Below, in pieces: positions 1 through 5,437 of a stretch of 6,724 nucleotides of DNA. The number at the start of each line of letters is the position of its first letter. Within the stretch, counting starts at the first letter, position 1. Under the pieces are notes generated by a model. That model searched no databases. It was not told where the DNA came from and worked only from the letters and a program-made list of their open reading frames with translations. Made by a program: the position numbers and the translations under genes. This DNA comes from Alistipes sp. GTDB taxonomy: Bacteria; Bacteroidota; Bacteroidia; Bacteroidales; Rikenellaceae. The stretch spans positions 1-6,724 of the forward strand of contig JAIEHQ010000116.1 in assembly GCA_029065825.1 (NCBI GenBank), read 5' to 3'.

Positions 1-18
1 ATTTTTTCCAGTAAAAAG

Positions 19-48
19 TTGCAGATAACAATTTTTTATGTAATTTAG
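19..48 (+). promoter_or_regulatory. Candidate Bacteroidetes-type promoter for the lipoprotein gene
   Basis: The sequence shows TTG at 19-21 and TAATTTAG at 41-48, separated by 19 nt. The primary sigma factor of Bacteroidetes recognises a -33 TTTG/TTG element and a -7 TAnnTTTG element about this far apart. The -7 box here matches five of its six fixed positions. The surroundings are AT-rich, unlike the GC-rich DNA after position 70. If used, transcription would start near 53-56 and give a leader of about 350 nt before the ATG at 407. No better match lies closer to that ATG. A weak alternative is TTTG at 369-372 with TAACGTAT at 392-399, which fits poorly at the -7 box. This is inference from motif match only. 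Confidence 0.4.
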
Positions 49-152
49 CGGTAGTTTTTATCAAATTTTACACAAAGACCGGCCGCAGGAGGGGAAGTCC
101 CTTTTTCCGACGCGGCGCGATTCGTAAAAATTCCCTGTATCGAGAACGACGG

Positions 153-275
153 ATGAGGCTTATGGAAACCCTGAACGAAAAAACGATCGACTTTGTCTGC
201 GGATTCGGCGCGAAAACGAATCCGCACTACGAAGACCCCTTTTTGGTCGTGCCGAGTCCTCCCCCCAATGCCTGA
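153..275 (+). CDS. Possible 40-residue small ORF in the leader (doubtful)
   Basis: An ATG at 153 opens 40 codons ending in TGA at 273-275. A second in-frame ATG is at 162. The peptide begins MRLMETLNEKTIDF and ends LVVPSPPPNA. It has no signal peptide or membrane segment, and I recognise no family. The frame is open further upstream to position 15 but has no ATG there. There is no clear Shine-Dalgarno site, although GATGAGG lies just before the second ATG. The 10-bp hairpin at 198-226 falls inside it. It could be an upstream ORF affecting the lipoprotein gene, a free small protein, or chance. The opposite strand is also open here (45-227), so open frames alone prove little. Confidence 0.2.
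   Translation: MRLMETLNEKTIDFVCGFGAKTNPHYEDPFLVVPSPPPNA
198..226. repeat. Perfect 10-bp inverted repeat with a third copy downstream
   Basis: TGCGGATTCG (198-207) is the exact reverse complement of CGAATCCGCA (217-226), with a 9-nt loop. CGAATCCGCA recurs exactly at 277-286, within a 12-nt identity (AACGAATCCGCA at 215-226 and 275-286). In RNA the left arm could pair with either copy, giving two alternative folds. In DNA the dyad could be a protein-binding site. No T tract follows directly, so it is not a typical intrinsic terminator. Confidence 0.55.
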
Positions 276-286
276 ACGAATCCGCA

Positions 287-311
287 GGCGGAAACCGTAA
301 CGGGTTCCGCC
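287..311 (+). repeat. Hairpin-forming inverted repeat in the leader
   Basis: GGCGGAA (287-293) pairs with TTCCGCC (305-311). Inside this, after one A·G mismatch, CCG (295-297) pairs with CGG (301-303) around a TAA loop. The nearest T run (337-342) is about 25 nt away, too far for a standard intrinsic terminator. It is best read as part of the leader structure. Confidence 0.4.
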
Positions 312-349
312 GCGTCAGCGTATCGAAAATTCCTGATTTTTTATTAACC

Positions 350-378
350 CCGGAAGAGGATTCCGGCCTTTGCGCCGG
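350..378 (+). repeat. Two overlapping, mutually exclusive hairpins just upstream of the start codon
   Basis: CCGGAA (350-355) pairs with TTCCGG (361-366) around a 5-nt loop. CCGGC (363-367) pairs with GCCGG (374-378) around a 6-nt loop. Both use bases 363-366, so only one can form at a time. They lie 28-57 nt before the ATG at 407, where a structural switch could affect translation. The layout is visible in the sequence; any regulatory role is inferred. Confidence 0.35.
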
Positions 379-406
379 GTCCGAATTCCACTAACGTATC
401 AATTTT

Positions 407-3361
407 ATGAAAAAATTACCTTTTTTCCTGGTATCGTTATGCGCCGCGATGACCCTGTGTCTCACAGGATCGGGGTGCAGCGATGACAAAGACGTGGCTG
501 CTCCGGCACCGGTCATCAAGCCCGGCACGATCGCTGCCATTCCCGCAGCGGGCGGCAGCGTGACGCTTACCTACACGATCGACAACGAGATCGCCGGCCA
601 GCGGATCAGCGCCACTTCGGAGGACGCCTGGATACACGATTTCGACTGCACGGTCGAAGGCAAGGTAACCTTCACGGCCGATGCCAACGCCGACGAGGAG
701 CGCAACGGCACCATCCGCCTGAGCTATCCCGAAGCCGAGAGCGTCGAGATCGCCGTGCGCCAGATGTCGCCCGAGGAGTCGATCGAGATCGCTCCCTCGA
801 GCCTCGAATTTTCCGCTGAAGGCGGCGAGCAGCAAACCGTCAAGGTAACCAGCGGCAAGGGCTGGACGCTCGAAGGCGAGGTATCGTGGTGCGTACCCTC
901 CGTCAGAGAGGGCGAAAACGGTGACGAGGTGGTCTTCGAAGTGGCCGAAGCCACGAAAACGGAGCTGAACGGCACGTTCGTCTTCAAATGCGGAAAGAAC
1001 GAGGCGACGCTGACGGTCAAGCAGCTCGGCCTGCAAATCACCGACGACATTCTGGAAGCGGTAGAGGATACCAACTTCCGCATGTTCCTGCGCGAGAACT
1101 TCGCCGATCCCGAGACCCGCAAACTCTCTCCCGAGGCCGCTGCCGCCATCGAGACGCTGGAGTGCTCGGGCAACTCGGAGAACAAGAGCACCTACATCGA
1201 CTCGTTCGCCGGCATCGAATACCTGACCGGCCTGAAGCGCGTGTCGCTGCAGTACAACAACGCCGAGTCGCTGGATCTCTCGCACGCCGCCAACCTGGAA
1301 ACCCTTTCGCTGTACGGCTGCGACAACCTGACGGACCTCAACCTCGACGGCCTGACCAAAGTGACCGAACTTTCGATCAGCGCCCCGATCACGGCACTCG
1401 ACCTGACGAGCATGAGCGACCTTCGGTTCCTCATGGTGCGAAGAAGCAAACTGAGCGCATACGACCTCAGCAACAACACGAAACTGCAGACCGTCTCCAT
1501 CGACGGAGGCACTTTCGAGACTATCGATCTGAGCGCGAACACGGAGCTGACCTCCGCTTCGCTCGGATGCCGCACCCTGAACAAAGTCGATGTATCGAAG
1601 AACCTCAAACTGACCTCGCTGTCGGTATCCTACTCGGCAACGGACGATGAGATCAAGGAGTTCGGCACGATCGTCGTTCCGGTTACCGAGGTGGACGTTA
1701 CGGCCAACACGGCGCTCCGCTCGCTGAACGTTTCCAACACCGAGATTACCGAGATCGACCTCTCGAAGAATTTCGAGCTCCAGGCTCTGACTCTGAGCAA
1801 CGACCTCAAACTGACGACTATCGATGTCAGCAACAACATGAAGCTGAACGACATGAGCACCTACGGAAGCTACAATCTGACGAAGGTCATCATGTTCGAA
1901 GGACAGACCATCGGCTCGCGCTTCGGATTCTCCGACGACATCATCGAATATGTCGAGCTGCCCTACCCGGCCGACTGCACCGTCGCCATCACGGATGCCG
2001 CGCTGAAGAAATACCTGATCGACACCTACGACACGGACAAGGACGGCAAACTCTCGAAAGAGGAGACGCTGGCCGTGCTGAAGATCGAGGCCGCAGGCAA
2101 GGGCATCGCCTCCTTTACCGGCATGGAGTACTTCAAGAACATCCAGGTTCTCGACCTGAGCGACAACGACCTGACCGAAATCGACATTCTGACCCTCGGG
2201 GAGCTTCGCTCGCTCAACGTCGCCAACAACGCCCTGACCTCGCTCAACGTCGGCAAATCGGTAAAACTCGAAACGCTCGACGCTTCGAACAACGCCCTGA
2301 CCGCAGTCAGCGGACTCAACTCCTGCAAGGAGCTGACCGAGGTGGATTTGAGCAACAACAAGCTCAAGGAGCTGACCTGCTACTTCATGCCGAAACTGGT
2401 TCGCATCGACGTTTCCAACAACGAGCTGGAGAACGGCGCATGGGGTTCCGGCGGTCTGAACGTGACCAACAACAGCGCCCTGAAGGAGCTGAACTTCTCG
2501 CACAACAAGCTCACGGCCATTACCATGTGGTCGTCGCCCAACATCGAGACGCTCGATGCCTCGTACAACCCCGACCTGGAGGGCACCAACAGCACCAGCT
2601 TCGGTCTGAAGGACCTGGCAGGAAGCTACATGAAGTCGCTCAAATCGCTGAACATCAGCGGAACGAAGGCTGCTGTGATGAACCTGACCAACCACACCGG
2701 TCTGCAGACCCTCATCGCACTGGAGATGCCGCAGGCATGCGCTATCGAGCTGGGCGACGCCCATCCGACCGACCGTCAGCTGGGCGACAACGTGACCGTC
2801 ACGGAGAACGAAGCCGCCGGTCTGACGCTCGATGAGACGAACTTCCCCGACGCTGCGTTCCGCGCAGCCGTCGCCGCAGCCTTCGATACCAATGCCAACG
2901 GCACCCTCTCGGCTGGCGAGCTGACTGCCGCAACCGAGCTGACGCTGGAGAATCTGGAGATTGCCTCGCTGCAGGGCATCGAACTGCTGACGGAGCTGGC
3001 CACGCTCAATCTGTTCAACGTGACCGGCATGACCGAACTCTGCGTCGGCATGACGCTTCCGGCGCTGACTTCGCTCGAGATCAACAAATACCCCTCCGGT
3101 GGCCGCCTGCCCTTCACGAAGGTCGATCTGTCCGGCATGCCCGAACTGGAGCGCCTCTACATCAACTCCTGGCCGGCCGACTGCGCGCTGACGACGCTCG
3201 ACATCAGCGCCAACAGCAAGCTCATCATCGACGACCAGACCCACTTCTACGTGCCGTCGGCACTGGAGCAGATCTTCGTTTCGGAGGCGCAGTACTCGCA
3301 GGTATATAGCATCATGGTTGCCAACTGGGAGCGCTACGACACGATGATTACCAAAAAGTAA
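407..3361 (+). CDS. Surface lipoprotein with two BACON-like domains and three EF-loop/leucine-rich-repeat modules
   Basis: Residues 1-23 form a lipoprotein signal peptide (MKK, hydrophobic core) with Cys24 as the likely lipidation site. The lipobox is loose (G-S-G-C). SDDKD follows at once, resembling the acidic lipoprotein export signal that sends Bacteroidetes lipoproteins to the outer face of the outer membrane. About 36-119 and 125-208 are two BACON-like beta-sandwich domains, each with an A-x-G-G near the start and an aromatic core (W75, W153). Three modules follow, each with a short helix, a 12-residue EF-hand-like loop, a [F/L]-x-G-[I/M]-E motif (G269, G572, G857), then repeats of the form LDLSxNxxLxxL. 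The loops are degenerate at 233-244 and canonical at 542-553 (D542, D544, D546, G547, E553) and 827-838 (D827, N829, N831, G832, E838). The repeats cover about 276-512, 573-772 and 858-950. The C-terminus (951-984) has W-x-x-Y and no type IX sorting domain. Such proteins are inferred to bind host or polymer ligands; the ligand is unknown. The ATG at 407 is chosen because the signal peptide starts there. Confidence 0.93.
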   Translation: MKKLPFFLVSLCAAMTLCLTGSGCSDDKDVAAPAPVIKPGTIAAIPAAGGSVTLTYTIDNEIAGQRISATSEDAWIHDFDCTVEGKVTFTADANADEERNGTIRLSYPEAESVEIAVRQMSPEESIEIAPSSLEFSAEGGEQQTVKVTSGKGWTLEGEVSWCVPSVREGENGDEVVFEVAEATKTELNGTFVFKCGKNEATLTVKQLGLQITDDILEAVEDTNFRMFLRENFADPETRKLSPEAAAAIETLECSGNSENKSTYIDSFAGIEYLTGLKRVSLQYNNAESLDLSHAANLETLSLYGCDNLTDLNLDGLTKVTELSISAPITALDLTSMSDLRFLMVRRSKLSAYDLSNNTKLQTVSIDGGTFETIDLSANTELTSASLGCRTLNKVDVSKNLKLTSLSVSYSATDDEIKEFGTIVVPVTEVDVTANTALRSLNVSNTEITEIDLSKNFELQALTLSNDLKLTTIDVSNNMKLNDMSTYGSYNLTKVIMFEGQTIGSRFGFSDDIIEYVELPYPADCTVAITDAALKKYLIDTYDTDKDGKLSKEETLAVLKIEAAGKGIASFTGMEYFKNIQVLDLSDNDLTEIDILTLGELRSLNVANNALTSLNVGKSVKLETLDASNNALTAVSGLNSCKELTEVDLSNNKLKELTCYFMPKLVRIDVSNNELENGAWGSGGLNVTNNSALKELNFSHNKLTAITMWSSPNIETLDASYNPDLEGTNSTSFGLKDLAGSYMKSLKSLNISGTKAAVMNLTNHTGLQTLIALEMPQACAIELGDAHPTDRQLGDNVTVTENEAAGLTLDETNFPDAAFRAAVAAAFDTNANGTLSAGELTAATELTLENLEIASLQGIELLTELATLNLFNVTGMTELCVGMTLPALTSLEINKYPSGGRLPFTKVDLSGMPELERLYINSWPADCALTTLDISANSKLIIDDQTHFYVPSALEQIFVSEAQYSQVYSIMVANWERYDTMITKK

Positions 3362-3383
3362 GCCCGAGGAGGGAACGCTTCCC

Positions 3384-3404
3384 CGCGCGGCGGAACCGCC
3401 CGCG
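3384..3404. repeat. GC-rich hairpin just after the lipoprotein stop codon
   Basis: CGCG (3384-3387) pairs with CGCG (3401-3404). After one bulged C, GGCG (3389-3392) pairs with CGCC (3397-3400) around a GAAC loop. It lies 23 nt after the TAA and 13 nt before the main terminator. It has no T tract and may only stabilise the mRNA 3' end. Confidence 0.3.
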
Positions 3405-3416
3405 TGAAAGACCACG

Positions 3417-3454
3417 AAAAACCCCGGCCGTTGTTCGACAACGGCCGGGGTTTT
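3417..3454. terminator. Bidirectional intrinsic terminator between convergent genes
   Basis: CCCCGGCCGTTGT (3422-3434) and ACAACGGCCGGGG (3438-3450) are exact reverse complements around a TCG loop, giving a 13-bp GC-rich stem. It is flanked by AAAAA (3417-3421) on the left and TTTT (3451-3454) on the right, so each strand's transcript ends in a stem followed by a U tract. This serves the lipoprotein gene on the plus strand and ahcY (stop at 3505) on the minus strand. Confidence 0.93.
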
Positions 3455-3504
3455 CGCTGCGGGAAGAGCGCCGGATCGCACGAAAGAGCGCTCCCCCTGC
3501 CCGA

Positions 3505-4914
3505 TCAATAGCGGTAATGATCGGCCTTGTAGGGACCCTCGACCGCCACGCCGATATAGTCGGCCTGCTGCTGCGTCAGGCGGGTCAGCTCCACGCCGAG
3601 GTTGTCCAGATGCAGGCGCGCCACCTCCTCGTCGAGGTGCTTCGGCAGCCGATAGACACCGACGGGCAGCTCTTTCTGCCACAGCTCGATCTGCGCCAGG
3701 CACTGGTTGGTGAACGAGTTGCTCATCACGAACGAGGGGTGCCCCGTCGCGCAGCCCAGATTGACCAGACGGCCCTCGGCCAGGATGAAGATCGAATGGC
3801 CGTCGGGGAAGGTAAACTTATCGACCTGCGGCTTGATGTTGGTCCGCACGGCCGGCGACGCCTCCAGGCGCGCCATCTGGATCTCGTTGTCGAAGTGGCC
3901 GATGTTGCAGACGATCGCCTGGTCGCGCATGCGCTCCATATGTTCGAGCGTGATGATGTCGCAGTTGCCCGTGCAGGTCACGAAGATGTTGCCTTCGGCC
4001 AGTGCGCTCTCGACGGTCTTGACCTCGAAGCCCTCCATCGCCGCCTGCAGCGCGCAGATCGGGTCGATCTCCGTCACGATGACCCGCGCGCCGTACGAAC
4101 GCATCGAACGGGCGCATCCCTTGCCCACGTCGCCGTAGCCGCACACCACGACCACCTTGCCGGCGATCATCACGTCGGTCGCACGCTTGATGCCGTCGGC
4201 CAGCGACTCGCGGCAGCCGTAGAGGTTATCGAACTTCGACTTGGTGCACGAGTCGTTCACGTTGATCGCGGGAACGAGCAGCTCGCCCGCCTCCTGCATC
4301 TGGTAGAGACGGTGCACGCCGGTGGTGGTCTCCTCGCTCACGCCTTTCCATTCGGCCACCGTGCGGTGCCATTTGCCGCCGTCCTCGGCCAGAATGCGTT
4401 TCAGCGTCTCGAGCACCACCTCCTCTTCGGCCGAAGAAGCGACCGCATCGAGCGTCGCAGGATCGTTCTCGGCCCGATAGCCTTTGTGAATGAGCAGCGT
4501 CGCATCGCCTCCGTCATCGACGATCAGCTGCGGGCCGCGCCCTCCGGGGAACGAGAGCGCCATCGCCGTGCACCACCAGTACTCGGCGAGCGTCTCCCCC
4601 TTCCACGCGAACACGGGAACACCCCGCTCGGCAATGGCCGCAGCGGCATGATCCTGCGTCGAAAAAATGTTGCACGAGCACCACCGCACGTCGGCACCCA
4701 GCTCGACGAGCGTCTCGATGAGCACGGCGGTCTGGATGGTCATGTGCAGCGATCCCATGATGCGCACCCCCTTCAGGGGTTTCTGCGGACCGTACTTGCG
4801 CCGGATGGCCATCAGGCCCGGCATCTCGTACTCCGAAATCTCGATCTCCTTTCGTCCCCACTCGGCCAGCGACATATCGGCCACCTTGTAGGGCACGGAC
4901 AAATCCAAAAACAT
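3505..4914 (-). CDS. ahcY: S-adenosylhomocysteine hydrolase (adenosylhomocysteinase)
   Basis: This cytosolic NAD-dependent enzyme splits S-adenosylhomocysteine into adenosine and homocysteine, removing the product that inhibits SAM-dependent methyltransferases and feeding methionine resynthesis. The 469 residues are full length for the bacterial form, which has an insertion of about 40 residues (roughly 148-188) compared with the 432-residue human enzyme. Visible motifs: H57 in HMT, the signature CNIFSTQDHAAAAI (81-94), D134 in DDGGD, E195 in EETTTGV, K225, D229 and N230 in TKSKFDN, the Rossmann loop GYGDVGKG (259-266), H340 in GHFD, H392 in GHPSF, and the C-terminal KADHYRY whose K463 and Y467 reach the neighbouring subunit's NAD in known structures. 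All key residues are present. An in-frame TAA lies about 19 nt upstream, so the ATG at 4914 is the first possible one; a GAAGAAAG purine run precedes it. The gene stands 137 nt after the riboflavin kinase gene, with no clear promoter of its own. Confidence 0.98.
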   Translation of the reverse strand: MFLDLSVPYKVADMSLAEWGRKEIEISEYEMPGLMAIRRKYGPQKPLKGVRIMGSLHMTIQTAVLIETLVELGADVRWCSCNIFSTQDHAAAAIAERGVPVFAWKGETLAEYWWCTAMALSFPGGRGPQLIVDDGGDATLLIHKGYRAENDPATLDAVASSAEEEVVLETLKRILAEDGGKWHRTVAEWKGVSEETTTGVHRLYQMQEAGELLVPAINVNDSCTKSKFDNLYGCRESLADGIKRATDVMIAGKVVVVCGYGDVGKGCARSMRSYGARVIVTEIDPICALQAAMEGFEVKTVESALAEGNIFVTCTGNCDIITLEHMERMRDQAIVCNIGHFDNEIQMARLEASPAVRTNIKPQVDKFTFPDGHSIFILAEGRLVNLGCATGHPSFVMSNSFTNQCLAQIELWQKELPVGVYRLPKHLDEEVARLHLDNLGVELTRLTQQQADYIGVAVEGPYKADHYRY

Positions 4915-4999
4915 CTTTCTTCTATTTTTTAGTTAATACGATACTTTCGAAATCCATTCGGGAGAGGCCGGCCGCATGCCGCAGGGCCGTTGCGATCCC

Positions 5000-5051
5000 G
5001 CGCGCCGGGCTCCGGACAACGGAGGCTGCCAAAGCAGCGCCCCGGCCGCGC
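5000..5051 (-). other. Candidate structured RNA: perfect three-way junction between the riboflavin kinase gene and ahcY
   Basis: In plus-strand terms, 5000-5009 pairs with 5041-5051 (10 bp, one bulged C at 5046). Inside it are two adjoining hairpins: CTCCG/CGGAG (5010-5014 with 5020-5024, 5-nt loop) and GCTGC/GCAGC (5025-5029 with 5034-5038, 4-nt loop). Only two bases (5039-5040) are left unpaired at the junction. The element begins at the base after the kinase stop codon on the minus strand and ends 85 nt before the ahcY ATG. No T tract follows, so it is not an ordinary intrinsic terminator. It could be a cis-regulatory RNA for ahcY, an mRNA 3'-end stabiliser, or a chance product of GC-rich DNA. 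The pairing is seen in the sequence; the role is inferred. Confidence 0.4.
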
Positions 5052-5435
5052 TCAGTCGCCCAGAAGCCGCAGTACGGTCCGCCGGTCCTCCCCGATCTGC
5101 CGGCGCAGCGCTTCGAGCGAATCGAACCGCCGCTCGTCGCGGATCTTGCGCACCAGCTCCACCCGGATCCTGCGGCCGTAGAGGTCGCCCGCGAAGCCGA
5201 ACAGGTGGGTCTCCAGATGACGCGGGCCGCCCCCCACCGAGGGGTTGCACCCCAGATTGGACATGGCCCGATAGGTCGTCCCGTCGATCTCGACACGCGA
5301 GGCATAGACACCGCCTTCGATCGTCGGGTCCCCGACCTCCATATTGGCGGTTGGGAATCCCAGCTCCCGCCCCAGCCGGCGGCCGTGCAGCACCTCGCCC
5401 TCGATATGGATCGACACTCCGTTGTCAATGTTCAT
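5052..5435 (-). CDS. Stand-alone riboflavin kinase domain protein (RibF C-terminal-like)
   Basis: Riboflavin kinase transfers phosphate from ATP to riboflavin to make FMN. The 127 residues cover just this beta-barrel domain. Motifs: G-R-x-L-G-x-x-x-G-F-P-T-A-N (18-31), which binds nucleotide and Mg; GGVYA (41-45); SNLGCNPSVGG (59-69), where family members usually have a G-x-x-P-T-F-type strand; LETHLFGF (74-81), with E75 as the expected catalytic base; DLYG (84-87); and the helix IRDERRFDSLEALRRQIGED (98-117). Typical bacterial RibF is about 300 residues with an N-terminal FAD synthetase domain. That domain is absent here, and the DNA upstream is filled by a transporter gene, so this is not a frameshift. 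The ATG at 5435 lies 2 nt after the upstream TGA; an overlapping TTG at 5441 would add two residues. Translation is probably coupled. It may be a second kinase beside a normal RibF, or have another flavin role. Confidence 0.88.
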   Translation of the reverse strand: MNIDNGVSIHIEGEVLHGRRLGRELGFPTANMEVGDPTIEGGVYASRVEIDGTTYRAMSNLGCNPSVGGGPRHLETHLFGFAGDLYGRRIRVELVRKIRDERRFDSLEALRRQIGEDRRTVLRLLGD

Positions 5436-5437
5436 TT

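Larger units (their letters stand above)
49..406 (+). other. Gene-poor region; probable structured 5' leader of the lipoprotein gene
   Basis: No long ORF with a recognisable product lies here on either strand. Position 70 marks a shift from AT-rich to GC-rich DNA. The stretch carries several inverted repeats: a perfect 10-bp stem at 198-226, a 7+3-bp stem at 287-311, and two overlapping stems at 350-366 and 363-378. It also holds direct repeats of CGAATCCGCA (217-226, 277-286) and CCTGAACGAA (170-179, 271-280). The base run just before the ATG at 407 is AT-rich with no Shine-Dalgarno motif, as is usual in Bacteroidetes. It could be a long untranslated leader, a small RNA gene, or simply intergenic DNA upstream of a gene outside the window. 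I recognise no known riboswitch or RNA family. Confidence 0.45.

Noticed and set aside
86..106. GGAGGGGAAGTCC resembling the GGAAAGTCC core of RNase P RNA
   Set aside because: The match is partial, and I see no second conserved core (ACAGAAACA-type) downstream at a fitting distance.
45..227. A 60-codon minus-strand ORF in the left intergenic region
   Set aside because: It shows no recognisable motif, crosses the AT-rich promoter-like stretch and its composition gives no support. Left out as a gene.
2030..2066. A dockerin domain, suggested by the DTDKDGKLS loop in the lipoprotein
   Set aside because: Dockerins have two such loops close together with a linking helix. Here single loops cap separate LRR blocks about 285 residues apart.
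3260..3361. A type IX secretion sorting domain at the lipoprotein C-terminus
   Set aside because: The end lacks the beta-strand-rich sorting pattern, and the protein already has a lipoprotein signal. The tail looks like an LRR-end cap.
437..3703. A 1088-codon open frame on the minus strand opposite the lipoprotein gene
   Set aside because: It is rich in Arg, Gly, Val and Gln with no recognisable domain, runs through the terminator and into ahcY, and arises from strong codon bias on the plus strand.
4915..5051. Calling the region upstream of ahcY an SAH riboswitch
   Set aside because: Only two short stretches look similar, the expected pseudoknot strand (GCGCUC-type) is not evident, and the class is known mainly from Proteobacteria. 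Kept only as a test within the three-way-junction finding.
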